From: Phreatobacter sp.
GTDB lineage: Bacteria > Pseudomonadota > Alphaproteobacteria > Rhizobiales > Phreatobacteraceae
Length of the DNA: 64,000 nt
Assembly: GCF_022843985.1 (NCBI RefSeq)
Contig: NZ_JALHMP010000003.1
Location: 1-64,000, forward strand
Direction: 5' to 3'
The notes under the pieces were generated by a model. The model made no database searches. It was not told where the DNA came from and saw only the letters and a list, made by a program, of their open reading frames with translations. The stretch's first letter is position 1; every line of letters begins with the position of its first letter. The translations under genes were made by a program, and so were the position numbers. Below, in pieces: positions 25,411-35,324 of this stretch.

Positions 25411-25665
25411 CTAGAAGAGCACGCCGATGATGATCCGGAGCGCGGCGATCAGGGCGGCGAGCGCGGTGAACAGCGCTGCGCGGGAATTGAGGATCTGCGT
25501 GCGGTTCAGCGTCGTGACGATGCGGTTCATGTCGGCCGCATCGAGCTCCTCGTTGCGGCTGATGCGGCGGACGCGCTGGCGGCTGGCGATCCACCAGAAC
25601 CAGGCCGACAGGCAGGCAGCCGATGCGATGAGGAGGTCGAGTACGACGTTGAGCGTGGTCAGCAT
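25411..25665 (-). CDS. Small two-helix membrane protein
   Basis: An 84-residue protein with a transmembrane helix at about residues 5-27 (LLIASAACLSAWFWW) and a second at about 62-83 (LFTALAALIAALRIIIGVLF), joined by a charged, Arg-rich linker that should lie in the cytoplasm. No family was recognised and no catalytic residue is evident. Third-position GC is high, which supports coding. It lies 83 bp downstream of tctA on the same strand and may be the end of that operon or the first of the small genes that follow. Confidence 0.6.
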   Translation of the reverse strand: MLTTLNVVLDLLIASAACLSAWFWWIASRQRVRRISRNEELDAADMNRIVTTLNRTQILNSRAALFTALAALIAALRIIIGVLF

Positions 25666-25748
25666 GGCGATGACGGTGGCAATCGGGCGACAGGTTGTCG
25701 CCGATCACCGACCGCCGCACCAGCCGCTTTTCGCCGCAGCGGCGGGCG

Positions 25749-27251
25749 TCACACCGCCGCGGGCCTGGCCTTGGACCAGGGTCCCATGCGCCAGAGCATG
25801 ATCAGCCAGATGGCGATGGTCGCGACGCCAAGGATGCCGGCGATGGGCCGGGCGAAGAAGGCGAGGAACGACCCGTCGGACTTGATCATCGAGGTGATGA
25901 AGTTCTGCTCGAACATCTCGCCCAGAACCAGGCCAAGGATGACCGGCGCGATGGGAAAGCCATTCTCCTCCAGCATGAAGGCGAAGATGCCGAGGACCAG
26001 CATGATGATGATGCCGTAGACCGAATTGGTCATGGCATAGGAACCGACGACGCAGAAGATCAGGATCATCGGCAGCAGGATGTTCTTCGGCACCCGCAGC
26101 ACCTGTTTGGCCGATTTGATGATCGCCCAGCCGAGCGGCAGCATCAGGAGGTTGGCGAGGACGAAAATCATGAACACCGCATAGATGAGCTGCGGGTTCT
26201 GCAGGAACACGGTGGGGCCCGGATTCATGCCCTTCATATAGAGGACGCCGATAACGATGGCGGTGATGGAATCGCCGGGAATGCCGAAGACGAGGGCGGG
26301 GATCCAGGCTGCGGCAATGGCGGAATTGTTGGCTGCGCCGGCATCGACGATGCCCTCGACATGGCCGGTACCAAATTTCTGCGGCTCCTTCGAGAAGCGC
26401 TTGGAGACGGCGTAGGAGACCCAGGCGGCGATGTCGGCGCCCGCGCCCGGCAGGGCGCCGATGACGACGCCGATGCCCGATCCACGCAGGAAATTGACCC
26501 AGTAGCGGCGCAGCACGCCGCCGACACCCTTGAAGACGTTGCCGACCTGCTGGAGCACCACCTCGCCGGAGCCCTGCATGCTGGTGACGCCGCGCAGCAG
26601 TTCGGAAATGGCGAACATGCCGATCATCGCCGGGATGAAGCTGACCCCCTGCATCAGTTCCACCGTGCCGAAGGTGAAGCGGGGAAAGCCCGCCGCCGGA
26701 TCGATGCCGATGGTGCCGAGGCCGAGGCCGAGGAAGAGCGAGGCGAAGCCTTTCAGCGGATCGTTGGTGGCGAGGAACACCGCGCAGGTGAGCCCGAGGG
26801 CGGCGAGCCAGAAATATTCGAAGCTCGAGAAGGCCAGGGCGAATTCGGCGAGGGCGGGCGCGGCAAGCACCAGGATGGCGACGCCGATGAGACCGCCGAG
26901 AACCGAGGTGACGAGATTGGTGCCGAGGTTGAGGTCGAGCTGCCCCTTCCGGCCCATCAGGTAGCTCTCGTCCGTATAGGCAGCAGAGGCGGGCGTGCCG
27001 GGCATCCGCAGCATCGCGGCGGGAATGTCGCCGGCGAAGATCGCCATGGCGGTGGCGGTGACGATGGCACCCAGCGCCGGCACCGGGTCCATGAAGAAAG
27101 TCACCGGGATGAGCAGCGCCGTCGCCATGGTGGCGGTGAGCCCGGGCATGGCGCCGACGAACATGCCGAACAGGCCGGAGGCGATGATGATGAGGATGAC
27201 GTCCCAGCGGAACACCAGAGCGAAGGCCTGGAGGAGGATGTCGACGGTCAT
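25749..27251 (-). CDS. tctA: Tripartite tricarboxylate transporter, large permease TctA
   Basis: A 500-residue inner-membrane protein with 11-12 hydrophobic helices, the large permease of a TTT system, which takes up di- or tricarboxylates and related acids with a periplasmic binding protein. Family signatures visible are MPGLTATMATALLIPVTFF near the N-terminus, GDIPAAMLRMPGTPASA (about residues 95-111) and FGIPGDSITAIVIGV. The gene is downstream of tctB with 10 bp between, in the order tctC, tctB, tctA on the reverse strand. Substrate cannot be read from sequence. Confidence 0.95.
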   Translation of the reverse strand: MTVDILLQAFALVFRWDVILIIIASGLFGMFVGAMPGLTATMATALLIPVTFFMDPVPALGAIVTATAMAIFAGDIPAAMLRMPGTPASAAYTDESYLMGRKGQLDLNLGTNLVTSVLGGLIGVAILVLAAPALAEFALAFSSFEYFWLAALGLTCAVFLATNDPLKGFASLFLGLGLGTIGIDPAAGFPRFTFGTVELMQGVSFIPAMIGMFAISELLRGVTSMQGSGEVVLQQVGNVFKGVGGVLRRYWVNFLRGSGIGVVIGALPGAGADIAAWVSYAVSKRFSKEPQKFGTGHVEGIVDAGAANNSAIAAAWIPALVFGIPGDSITAIVIGVLYMKGMNPGPTVFLQNPQLIYAVFMIFVLANLLMLPLGWAIIKSAKQVLRVPKNILLPMILIFCVVGSYAMTNSVYGIIIMLVLGIFAFMLEENGFPIAPVILGLVLGEMFEQNFITSMIKSDGSFLAFFARPIAGILGVATIAIWLIMLWRMGPWSKARPAAV

Positions 27252-27261
27252 CGGGGGCTCC

Positions 27262-27735
27262 TCACAGGATCCAGTCCATCAGGCCGCGCGGCAGGGGCAC
27301 GCGCATCATGCTGGCAAAGAACCAGTTGATGCCGAAGGCCGCCACCAGCGCGGTGACGACGGCGACCGGCACGCGGACCTTGAACCAGAGAAAGAGGACG
27401 AGAAGGACGACGAGGGTCAGCGGGACGAAACCGACCGTGTCGAGCAGGAAGATGTAGGCGAGGGCCGCGAGGATGACGAGCAGGGCGGAGACGATGTTGG
27501 CGGGATCACGCGCCCAGGACGGCACTACGGCCAGGGGCTCGCCCGCCCGCCAGGCCGTGAAGCCGCGGATGACCATCACCAGGCCGCAGAGGATCAGGAG
27601 ACCCGCGAGCAGGCGCGGAAAGACGGCCGGACCATAGTTCTGGCCGGGAAACTCCGGAAAGCGCAGCGTCAGGATGATGACGATGACGGCGACGACGATG
27701 AGGATCGCCCCGCTGACGAGATCGTTGAACCGCAC
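27262..27735 (-). CDS. tctB: Tripartite tricarboxylate transporter, small permease TctB
   Basis: A 157-residue membrane protein with four hydrophobic segments (near residues 8-25, 37-58, 83-103 and 113-150), the small TctB subunit that pairs with TctA. FPGQNYGPAVFPRLLAGLLI after the first helix is the TctB family pattern. Lies between tctC and tctA; the tctC-tctB gap contains a stable hairpin. Required for transport in characterised TTT systems. Confidence 0.9.
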   Translation of the reverse strand: MRFNDLVSGAILIVVAVIVIILTLRFPEFPGQNYGPAVFPRLLAGLLILCGLVMVIRGFTAWRAGEPLAVVPSWARDPANIVSALLVILAALAYIFLLDTVGFVPLTLVVLLVLFLWFKVRVPVAVVTALVAAFGINWFFASMMRVPLPRGLMDWIL

Positions 27736-27763
27736 GGGGGATGCCCTCGCCTCCGAGATGGAC

Positions 27764-27789
27764 GGAGCGGCCCCGGCGGGGGCCGCTCC
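27764..27789 (-). promoter_or_regulatory. Intercistronic stem-loop between tctC and tctB
   Basis: A perfect 11-bp inverted repeat (GGAGCGGCCCC, 27764-27774, with GGGGCCGCTCC, 27779-27789) and a 4-base loop, 11 bp after the tctC stop. No T run follows, so it is more likely an mRNA-stabilising or attenuating element that lets the binding protein be made in excess over the permease, as in many binding-protein operons. Confidence 0.7.
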
Positions 27790-27799
27790 GCAGGAAGGA

Positions 27800-28789
27800 T
27801 CAGGCCGAGCGGGCGAGACCGGCGGCCTTCATGGCGACGCCCATGGAGGCGTTGCCGTCGGCCATGAACTTGGCGAAGCCGGCCGCATCAGCCCATTTCA
27901 CGCCGAAGCCGCGGGCCGCCATGAAGTCGCGGAACTCCTTGGACTCGTTGATCTTCTTCAGCACGCTCGTATAGCGCTCGGCGATCGGGGCCGGCAGGTT
28001 CTTCGGCGCGGCAATGCCGCGCCAGGCGCCGACCGTATAGTCGACACCGATCGCCTCCTTCAGCGTCGGCACATCGGCGAACTGCGGGTTCCGCGCCGCC
28101 GCCATGATGGCGAGCGACTTGGCGCGGCCGGCATCCAGCATGGCCTTGGCCTCGGGGACCGAGCAGGTGACGATGTCGATGCCGCCGGCGGCGAGATCCT
28201 GCATCGCGGGAGCGGCGCCGTTCGAGGGCACCCACGGCACGGCGCTGGCCGGCAGGCCCATGGCGCCAAGCCAGCCGACGAGGGCGAGGTGCCAGATGCC
28301 GCCCTGGCCGGTGCCGGAGGCCTTCAGCCTGCCCGGATTGGCCTTGATGGCATCGGCGAGGGCCTTGAGATCCTTGTAGGGGCTGGAGGCTGAGACCTGC
28401 ACGCCCGGCGGGTCCTCGTTCATCAGGGCGAGGGGCGTGTAGCTGTCGGGGTTGAGCTGGGTCAGGCCCTGCCAGTGCATCATGGTGATTTCCACCGTGA
28501 TCATGCCGATCGTGTAGCCGTCGGCAGCACCGGTCGCGATGGCCGAATGGCCGACGACGCCAGAGCCGCCGGTGCGGTTGACGACGTTCACCGGCTGGCC
28601 GAATTCCTTCTCCATCAGCGAGCCGACGATGCGGGCCGTGGCGTCCGTACCGCCGCCGGCGCCCCAGGGCACGACGAGCGTGATGGGACGGACGGGGAAC
28701 GTCTGGGCGATTGCCGGTGCGGCAAGCTGCGAGGCGAGGCCAACGCCGGCGGCGGTGACCATGAGGTGGCGGCGCGTGAAATCAGTCAT
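27800..28789 (-). CDS. tctC: TTT family substrate-binding protein TctC
   Basis: A 329-residue periplasmic binding protein of the tripartite tricarboxylate (Bug) family. The N-terminus MTDFTRRHLMVTAAGVG has a Tat-like Arg pair and cleavage expected after PAIAQ. The family start FPVRPITLVVPWGAGGGTDA follows, with two carboxylate-binding loops. The ATG at 28789 has GGAGGATCACC before it. First gene of the complete tctCBA operon, which probably has its promoter in the 152 bp before it. Two orphan homologues lie at 48-51 kb. Confidence 0.93.
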   Translation of the reverse strand: MTDFTRRHLMVTAAGVGLASQLAAPAIAQTFPVRPITLVVPWGAGGGTDATARIVGSLMEKEFGQPVNVVNRTGGSGVVGHSAIATGAADGYTIGMITVEITMMHWQGLTQLNPDSYTPLALMNEDPPGVQVSASSPYKDLKALADAIKANPGRLKASGTGQGGIWHLALVGWLGAMGLPASAVPWVPSNGAAPAMQDLAAGGIDIVTCSVPEAKAMLDAGRAKSLAIMAAARNPQFADVPTLKEAIGVDYTVGAWRGIAAPKNLPAPIAERYTSVLKKINESKEFRDFMAARGFGVKWADAAGFAKFMADGNASMGVAMKAAGLARSA

Positions 28790-28941
28790 GGTGATCCTCC
28801 CTTGATCGATGAGGCCGGTTGATCCGGCTCGTATCTGGTATGGCAGGCTGCACCGGAATGGCGAGCAGTTCAACCGTTTCGGTCGGTCGATATGGCCGCG
28901 GCAGGGGAGGGTTGCGGTCCGCCGTGCACCGGCGGTCGTCC

Positions 28942-31089
28942 CTACTCCGCCGCCTGCACGTAGCCGAGCTTGGCGTTGAGCTTGTCCATCAGGTCGATGG
29001 CGGCGTCCGCAATGGGCGTTCCCGGCGGGAAGATGGAGGAGGCGCCGGCGGCATAGAGCGCATCGAAGTCCTGCGGCGGGATGACGCCGCCCACCACGAT
29101 CATGATGTCGTCGCGGCCCTGCTTTTCCAGCTCCGCCCTGAGCTCCGGCACCAGCGTCAGGTGGCCGGCGGCGAGCGAGGAGACGCCGACGCAGTGGACG
29201 TCGTTCTCGATCGCCTGCTTGGCGGCCTCGGCGGGCGTGGCGAAGAGCGGTCCGATATCGACGTCGAAGCCGAGATCGGCAAAGGCGGAGGCGATGACCT
29301 TCTGGCCGCGGTCATGGCCGTCCTGGCCGACCTTGGCGACGAGGATGCGGGGGCGGCGGCCCTCATTCTCGGCAAAGGCCTCGACCAGCGCCTGAACCTT
29401 CGAGACATTCTCGTTCATGGCGCCGACCTCGCGCTTGTAGACGCCGGAAATGGCCTTGATCTCGGCCTTGTGGCGGCCGAACACCTTCTCCATCGCATCC
29501 GACATCTCGCCGACCGTGGCCTTGGCGCGGGCGGCATTGATGGCGAGGGCGAGGAGGTTGCCGTTGCCGGCGGCGCCGGCGGTGAGCGCATCCAGCGCCG
29601 CCTGCACCTCGGCCGGATTGCGCTCGGCCCGCAGGCGCTTGAGCTTGTCGATCTGCGAGGCCCGCACAGCGGAATTGTCGACCTTCAGCACGTCGATGGG
29701 CTTCTCGCCGTCGGGGCGGAACTTGTTGACGCCGATCACCGACTGGACGCCGGAATCGATGCGCGCCTGGGTCTTGGCGGCGGCCTCCTCGATGCGCAGC
29801 TTGGGGATGCCGGCATCGATGGCCTTGGCCATGCCGCCGAGGGCCTCGACCTCCTGGATATGCTCGAAGGCTTTCGCGGCGAGATCGGCGGTCAGGCGCT
29901 CGACATAGAGCGAGCCGCCCCAGGGATCGATGATGCGGGTCGTGCCGCTCTCCTGCTGCAGGAAGAGCTGGGTGTTGCGGGCGATACGTGCGGAGAAGTC
30001 GGTGGGCAGGGCCAAGGCCTCGTCGAGGGCGTTGGTGTGCAGCGACTGGGTATGGCCCTGCGTCGCGGCCATGGCCTCGATCTGGGTACGCACGACATTG
30101 TTGAAGACGTCCTGCGCGGTCAGCGACCAGCCGGAGGTCTGGCTGTGGGTGCGCAGGGCCAGCGACTTGTCGCTCTGCGGGTCGAACGGCTTGACGAGTT
30201 TGGCCCAGAGCAGGCGGGCGGCGCGCAGCTTCGCCACCTCCATGAAGAAATTCATGCCGATGGCCCAGAAGAAGGACAGGCGCGGCGCGAACTGATCCAC
30301 CGTCATGCCGGCGGCGATGCCGGCGCGGATATATTCGACACCGTCGGCGAGGGTGTAGGCGAGCTCGAGGTCCTGCGTCGCCCCGGCTTCCTGCATGTGA
30401 TAGCCGGAGATCGAGATGGAATTGTATTTCGGCATCTCCTTCGCCGTGTGGGCGAAGATGTCGGAGATGATCCGCATCGAGGGCTTGGGCGGATAGATAT
30501 AGGTGTTGCGGACCATGAACTCCTTGAGGATGTCGTTCTGGATGGTCCCGGAAAGCTTGGCCTGCGGCACGCCCTGCTCTTCCGCCGCGGCGATGTAGAG
30601 CGCGAGGATCGGCAGCACCGCACCGTTCATGGTCATCGACACGCTCATCTGGTCCAGCGGAATGCCGGAGAACAGGGTGCGCATGTCGTAGATGGAATCG
30701 ATGGCGACACCCGCCATGCCGACATCGCCGGACACCCGCGGATGGTCGCTGTCGTAGCCGCGGTGGGTGGCAAGGTCGAAGGCGACCGACAGGCCCTTCT
30801 GGCCGGCGGCGAGATTGCGCCGGTAGAAGGCGTTGGAATCCTCGGCCGTGGAGAAGCCGGCATATTGCCGGATCGTCCAGGGCTGGTTGACGTACATGGT
30901 CGGATAGGGCCCGCGCAGGAACGGCTTGATGCCCGGAAAGGTATCGAGGAAATCGATGCCGGCGAGGTCGGCCTCGGAATGGACCGGGCGCACCGCGATC
31001 TCCTCCGGCGTCAGCCAGCTGGCGCCGCCGGTGGCCGGGGCCGCGGCGTCGGCGAAGGCGATGGTCGTGAAGTCGGGGATGCGGGTCAT
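28942..31089 (-). CDS. scpA: Methylmalonyl-CoA mutase, catalytic large subunit
   Basis: A 715-residue adenosylcobalamin enzyme that interconverts methylmalonyl-CoA and succinyl-CoA, feeding propionyl-CoA carbon into the TCA cycle. The TIM barrel holds the substrate site ([23 protein letters not shown] split over about residues 120-142, and RPYSGFST-like [12 protein letters not shown] and [15 protein letters not shown]), and the C-terminal B12 domain has the lower-axial-ligand motif DGHDRGQ and [10 protein letters not shown]. The ATG at 31089 has GAGGAT six bases upstream; an earlier ATG at 31107 overlaps the previous gene. Ten bp after the small subunit gene. Confidence 0.95.
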   Translation of the reverse strand: MTRIPDFTTIAFADAAAPATGGASWLTPEEIAVRPVHSEADLAGIDFLDTFPGIKPFLRGPYPTMYVNQPWTIRQYAGFSTAEDSNAFYRRNLAAGQKGLSVAFDLATHRGYDSDHPRVSGDVGMAGVAIDSIYDMRTLFSGIPLDQMSVSMTMNGAVLPILALYIAAAEEQGVPQAKLSGTIQNDILKEFMVRNTYIYPPKPSMRIISDIFAHTAKEMPKYNSISISGYHMQEAGATQDLELAYTLADGVEYIRAGIAAGMTVDQFAPRLSFFWAIGMNFFMEVAKLRAARLLWAKLVKPFDPQSDKSLALRTHSQTSGWSLTAQDVFNNVVRTQIEAMAATQGHTQSLHTNALDEALALPTDFSARIARNTQLFLQQESGTTRIIDPWGGSLYVERLTADLAAKAFEHIQEVEALGGMAKAIDAGIPKLRIEEAAAKTQARIDSGVQSVIGVNKFRPDGEKPIDVLKVDNSAVRASQIDKLKRLRAERNPAEVQAALDALTAGAAGNGNLLALAINAARAKATVGEMSDAMEKVFGRHKAEIKAISGVYKREVGAMNENVSKVQALVEAFAENEGRRPRILVAKVGQDGHDRGQKVIASAFADLGFDVDIGPLFATPAEAAKQAIENDVHCVGVSSLAAGHLTLVPELRAELEKQGRDDIMIVVGGVIPPQDFDALYAAGASSIFPPGTPIADAAIDLMDKLNAKLGYVQAAE

Positions 31090-31099
31090 GGCATTATCC

Positions 31100-33085
31100 T
31101 CACGCATCCAGCGCCGCGCGCGCGGCCTTCAGGACGGCCAGCACGTCGCCGCCAGTATAGACGAAACCGTCGACGCCCGCAGCCTTGAGGCGGTCCTCCA
31201 TGTCGCCGGGACGGCCGGCGAGCCAGAGCTGGCGGGCACCGGCCGCCTTGAGCGCCGATGCGACCTCCACCGCTTCAGTGGCATAGAGGTCATCAGAGGA
31301 ACACAGGCAGGCGATGGCTGCGCCGCTCTCTGCGAAGGCGGCGAGCAGGGCGCCGGCATCGGCAAAAGGTTCGGGGATCGGCGCGTCGAAACCGCCGGCC
31401 TCGAAGAGGTTGCGGGCGAAGGCGGCGCGCGCCGTGAAGGCGGCGACGGGTCCGATGACGGCGAGGAAGACTTTCGGCCGCGTGCCGGTTTCTGCGGCGA
31501 TGGCATCGAGGTCGGCGCGCAGGACCTCGAAGGGGGCGGCGAGGCGGATGGGCGCCAGCCGGTCGACGAAGACCGTGTCGCTCTTCGCCCGCGACAGCGC
31601 CGCGCGGATGACCCCGCCGGCGAAGGCCTCGACCTGCGCCGCGAAGCGCTCGCCCCGGCCGGCCTCGGGCAGGTCGACGAGGGCGGCACCGCGCCGCGTC
31701 TCGCGCGCCGGTGGGGTCAGCACCTCCGGCACGGCCTCGTGGACATTCGGGAACTCGGACGCGCCGGTCAGCGGCTCGCGCCGTTTCGCGACCGCAATGG
31801 CCCGTTCGGCACGGATCCCGGCGACGGCGGCCTGCACGGTCCCGGCGGAGAGAGCAGCGACGATCCCCCCTTCCCTCTCCCACGCCTGGAACAGCGCCCA
31901 GGCGCGCTGGCAGAGTTCGTCGGTCAGTGCCTCGATCCCGCCGGCGCCGGCCGCGGCATCGGCGACGCGGTGCAGATTGGATTCCTCGATCAGGATCAGC
32001 TGGGTGTTGCGGGCGATCCGGCGGGCGAAACCGTCCGGCAGGCCGATAGCGGCCGTCCAGGGTTCGACCACGACATGATCGGCGCCGCCGATGCCCGCGG
32101 CGAAGACGGCCGTCGTCGTGCGCAGCCAGTTCACGGCCGGATCGACCTTGGTCACCATGCGCCAGGCCGTTTCGGCATGGAGGTCGAGATGGGTAGGGAT
32201 CAGGCCGGCAGCCGTCTGCAGCCGCGCCCAGAGCTTGCGCATGGCGCGCAGCTTGGCGGTGGTGAGGAACTGGTCGGCATCGGCGGACAGAACGACGGAG
32301 ATGGCCTGAAGGGCCTCGGCGAGCGGCAGGCCGGCGGCCTCCAGCATGCGCCAGTACTGGACGGCGGTGCCGAGAACATAGGCGAGTTCCTGGGCCTCCG
32401 ACCCACCGGCGTCGTGGATGACGCGGCCATCGGCCGCTAGCTGCGTTCCGGCAAAGCCGCGCGCGCGCAGGCCAAGCACGGCATCGCTCGCCTTGGCGGC
32501 GGCGCCCTCCCAGCTCTCCAGCGTGCCGCGGCGGGCGAAGGCGCCGATCGGATCGATGCCGAAGGCGATGGCGAGGCTCTTCGGGTCGCGCCCGTCACGC
32601 TCCACCATGGCCGCCAGCATGGCCGCGACATGACCGGCCGAGGTGCCTGCGTCGATCCGGACGGGAATGAGGTCGAGCATCACGCCGGCGAGCAGCGCGT
32701 CGAGGTCGGCGAGGCCGTCGATCACCATGGCGTCGCCGCGGCGGTCGCCGATGGCGCCGCGCGTGACCACGACGAGGCCGGAGGCGCCGCCCGCGAGGTC
32801 TTCCAGCGCCTGCACATTAGCGACCGCGGGATCGGGGTGGTCGGCACGCTGGGTAATGGTCCAGGGGAGGCCGGGCGCGCGGCCGGCGAGCGGCGCCGCG
32901 CCGGCCTTGCGCGGATAGAGCGGCTGGATCGCGATCCCGTCGGCGGTACGGCCGACCAGGACCTTGTCGAAGGGCTTGCCCTTGAGCACCGCGTCGACGG
33001 CGGCGCGCCACTGCGCCTCGGTGGCGGGCCGAAACTCGGCGGCGAGCGCGAGCGGGGTGGCGGGCGGGGTCGGTGCTGTCGTCAT
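31100..33085 (-). CDS. mutA: Methylmalonyl-CoA mutase, small (beta) subunit
   Basis: A 661-residue homologue of the catalytic subunit, the non-catalytic MutA partner of the heterodimeric mutase. Barrel segments such as [21 protein letters not shown] are present, but the C-terminal domain has [12 protein letters not shown] where the catalytic subunit has DxHxxG, so it does not hold cobalamin. Start ATG 33085 gives the usual N-terminus ([18 protein letters not shown]); the frame is open 75 bp further upstream without ribosome site. It heads a two-gene operon with scpA. Divergent from the nucleotidyltransferase gene. Confidence 0.92.
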   Translation of the reverse strand: MTTAPTPPATPLALAAEFRPATEAQWRAAVDAVLKGKPFDKVLVGRTADGIAIQPLYPRKAGAAPLAGRAPGLPWTITQRADHPDPAVANVQALEDLAGGASGLVVVTRGAIGDRRGDAMVIDGLADLDALLAGVMLDLIPVRIDAGTSAGHVAAMLAAMVERDGRDPKSLAIAFGIDPIGAFARRGTLESWEGAAAKASDAVLGLRARGFAGTQLAADGRVIHDAGGSEAQELAYVLGTAVQYWRMLEAAGLPLAEALQAISVVLSADADQFLTTAKLRAMRKLWARLQTAAGLIPTHLDLHAETAWRMVTKVDPAVNWLRTTTAVFAAGIGGADHVVVEPWTAAIGLPDGFARRIARNTQLILIEESNLHRVADAAAGAGGIEALTDELCQRAWALFQAWEREGGIVAALSAGTVQAAVAGIRAERAIAVAKRREPLTGASEFPNVHEAVPEVLTPPARETRRGAALVDLPEAGRGERFAAQVEAFAGGVIRAALSRAKSDTVFVDRLAPIRLAAPFEVLRADLDAIAAETGTRPKVFLAVIGPVAAFTARAAFARNLFEAGGFDAPIPEPFADAGALLAAFAESGAAIACLCSSDDLYATEAVEVASALKAAGARQLWLAGRPGDMEDRLKAAGVDGFVYTGGDVLAVLKAARAALDA

Positions 33086-33180
33086 GGCGCTTCGATGCCA
33101 CGAAGGCGCGCCGGCTGGAAGGCGTCCTTTGGGCGGAGCGATGCCACGGATAGGTCCCAAACCCGTTCCGGCGCGCCGCC

Positions 33181-33196
33181 TTTACCCAGCCTTAAC
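33181..33196 (+). promoter_or_regulatory. Near-consensus CtrA box
   Basis: TTTACCCAGCCTTAACC matches the CtrA consensus TTAA-N7-TTAAC with one base off in the first half. It lies in the 162-bp divergent region between mutA and the nucleotidyltransferase gene, about 50 bp before the latter. By sequence only; CtrA binding is not shown. Confidence 0.35.
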
Positions 33197-33247
33197 CATG
33201 ATCGCCGCAGAACTGCAGGCGAACCAACAGGCGCGAGCGGGGTTTGC

Positions 33248-34054
33248 ATGAAGGTCGTGATCCTGGCCGGTGGCGGCGGCACGCGCATGTCGGCCGACGG
33301 GGACCTGGCGCCGAAGCCGATGCTCGACATCGGCGGCCGTCCCATCCTCTGGCACATCATGCGGTCGTTCTGCCTGCAGGGCTTCGACGATTTCGTCGTC
33401 GCGGCGGGACAGCAGGGGGAGAAGATCAAGCGCTTCTTCCTCGACGAGGTGGACACGGCCGGCGACATCGCCATCGATGCCGGTCGGCGCGAGATCGCCC
33501 GCACCGGCGGCGCGGACGACCACTGGCGGGTGCGCATCGTCGATACCGGACTGCATACGGAAACGGGCGAGCGGGTGATGCGTCTGCGCGAACTCATCGG
33601 CCGCGAGCCGTTCATCGTGACCTATGGCGACAGCGTCTCGGACGTCGACGTCCATGCCGTGATGGCGCAGCATCGCCGCCGCGGCCATCTGGTCACCGTC
33701 ACGGCCGTGCGGCCGCCCTCACGCTTCGGCGGCATCCGCTTCGACGGCGACAAGGTGGCGGGTTTCGTCGAGAAGCCGCAGATCGGCGAGGGCTGGATCA
33801 ATGGCGGCTTCGCCGTCTTCGATCCCGCCGCCTTCGACCACCCGGCCCTCGCCGCCCGCGGCGCGACGCTCAACGGCCTGTTCGAGACCCTCGCCAACGA
33901 GCGCCGCCTTGGCGCCTACCGGCACGAGGGCTTCTGGCTCGCCGCCGACACGCTGCGGGCGCTGAAGCTGCTCGAGGGCCTGTGGGACAGCGGCGAGGCG
34001 CCCTGGATCCGTCCGGCCACGGCCCATGCCGCCGCGGCGCAGGGGAGCGCGTGA
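33248..34054 (+). CDS. Sugar-1-phosphate nucleotidyltransferase (RfbF-like)
   Basis: A 268-residue nucleotidyltransferase resembling glucose-1-phosphate cytidylyltransferase. The nucleotide-binding motif is LAGGGGTRMSADGDLAPKPM at the N-terminus, followed by the sugar-binding GGRPILWHIMRSF, and the metal Asp in IVTYGDSVSDVD. It makes a CDP- or related nucleotide sugar for surface polysaccharide; CTP preference is inferred. The ATG at 33248 is the only good start. The stop overlaps the ATG of the following methyltransferase (TGATG), so both are coupled. No other sugar-pathway genes are adjacent. Confidence 0.87.
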   Translation: MKVVILAGGGGTRMSADGDLAPKPMLDIGGRPILWHIMRSFCLQGFDDFVVAAGQQGEKIKRFFLDEVDTAGDIAIDAGRREIARTGGADDHWRVRIVDTGLHTETGERVMRLRELIGREPFIVTYGDSVSDVDVHAVMAQHRRRGHLVTVTAVRPPSRFGGIRFDGDKVAGFVEKPQIGEGWINGGFAVFDPAAFDHPALAARGATLNGLFETLANERRLGAYRHEGFWLAADTLRALKLLEGLWDSGEAPWIRPATAHAAAAQGSA

Positions 34055-34836
34055 TGAAGGTCGTCGACTGCCCCCGCGCCCGCCTCTACGACGTCGTCGC
34101 CGGAGCCTTCGCGACGCTCGGCCGCCAGCCGGCCATGATCGAGCTCGGCGTCCACAAGGGCGACAATGCCACCCGGCTGATGGAGGTCCTGGGCACCCGC
34201 CATGCCGTGCTGGTCGATGCCTGGAGCGCCGAAGCGCTCGCGACCTATTCGCACTTCGACAAGCTCCCGCCCTGGATTCTGCCGCTGACCGCCTTCGAGC
34301 GCTATTTCGGCGGCAGCCTCTCGGACCAGGCGACCTTCGACCGCACCTATGAGGTCGCCCGCCAGCGCTTCGAAGGACGCGGGGACGTCGAGATCATCCG
34401 CGACGACACGGTCCCGGCCTTCGCCCGCATCCGCGACCGCCATGGCGACGGCGCCTTCGACTTCATCTATGTCGACGCCAACCACCAGTACGAATACGTG
34501 CTGCGCGACCTGCTCTACTACCAGCACCTGCTCGCCGCCGACGGCGTCATGATGCTGAATGACTGCTGCCACAGCCAGAAGGGCATGAACCAGAATCTCG
34601 GCGTGCTCGAAGCGGTGGGCAACTTCATGAAACGCGCCGACTTCGTCCCCGTCGCCCTGACCAGCACCGACATGAGCGACCTCCTCATCGCCCGCCGCGG
34701 ATCGGCCATGGTGGGGGCTCTCGATGCAGCGCTCGACGCCACCGATATCTCCTTCGTCGAGGTCATGCCGCAGATGCTGGCGGCGGCGCATATCCGGGTC
34801 AGCCCGCAGGGGCGCGCGCGCGTCAGCTTCGCCTAG
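34054..34836 (+). CDS. Class I SAM-dependent methyltransferase
   Basis: A 260-residue methyltransferase of the Methyltransf_24 type. Motif I is MIELGVHKGDNATRLMEVL (about residues 27-45), motif post-I DAWSAEAL and the acidic motif FDFIYVDANHQYEYVL follow. Such enzymes often act in polysaccharide or secondary metabolism. The ATG at 34054 overlaps the previous stop by one base and has AGGGGAG six bases upstream. With the nucleotidyltransferase it may modify a nucleotide sugar, for example by O-methylation; that is inference. The 3' end overlaps folK by 4 bp on the opposite strand. Confidence 0.8.
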   Translation: MKVVDCPRARLYDVVAGAFATLGRQPAMIELGVHKGDNATRLMEVLGTRHAVLVDAWSAEALATYSHFDKLPPWILPLTAFERYFGGSLSDQATFDRTYEVARQRFEGRGDVEIIRDDTVPAFARIRDRHGDGAFDFIYVDANHQYEYVLRDLLYYQHLLAADGVMMLNDCCHSQKGMNQNLGVLEAVGNFMKRADFVPVALTSTDMSDLLIARRGSAMVGALDAALDATDISFVEVMPQMLAAAHIRVSPQGRARVSFA

Positions 34837-35324
34837 GCGCGGTCAGGCAGGCGGGTGACGCCCGCCGTGTCGATGCGGGCTGCAAGATCGGCGACGCCAA
34901 GACCGCCGACCACCCAGTCCGGCGCGATTTCAGCCAGCGGCACCAGGACGAAGGCGCGGTCCGTCATGCGCGGATGCGGCAGATGCAGGTCCGGTTCGTC
35001 GAGGACCACGTCATCATAGGCGAGGATGTCGATATCGACCGGGCGCGGGCCCCAGCGCCGTCCGGAGGCGCGATCGCGGCCGAGGGAGGCCTCCACCGCC
35101 AGCGCCCGCTTCAGCAGCGCGCGCGGCGACAAATCCGTCGCGACCTTGAGGCAGAGATTGACGAAGGCCGGCTGGTCGGTGACGCCCCAGGGCGGTGTCC
35201 GGTAATCGGCCGAACGGGCGAGGAGCCGCACGTCGGCGCCGTCGCAGAAGGCCGCGACCGCACGATCGAGCGTGGCGCGGACATCGCCGACATTGCCGCC
35301 GAGGCCGATCAGCGCCTGCGACAT
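34833..35324 (-). CDS. folK: HPPK, 6-hydroxymethyl-7,8-dihydropterin pyrophosphokinase
   Basis: A 163-residue folate-pathway enzyme that transfers pyrophosphate from ATP to 6-hydroxymethyl-dihydropterin. Characteristic residues are LIGLGGNVGDVRATLDRA, the pterin-binding YRTPPWGVTDQPAFVN and the active-site RRWGPRPVDIDILAY. Last gene of a folP-folB-folK operon; its ATG (35324-35322) shares a base with the folB stop. Confidence 0.96.
   Translation of the reverse strand: MSQALIGLGGNVGDVRATLDRAVAAFCDGADVRLLARSADYRTPPWGVTDQPAFVNLCLKVATDLSPRALLKRALAVEASLGRDRASGRRWGPRPVDIDILAYDDVVLDEPDLHLPHPRMTDRAFVLVPLAEIAPDWVVGGLGVADLAARIDTAGVTRLPDRA

Noticed and set aside
30926-32440. Long forward-strand open frames opposite the methylmalonyl-CoA mutase genes
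   Set aside because: They are mirror frames of high-GC coding sequence; the reverse strand has full-length mutase subunits with conserved motifs.
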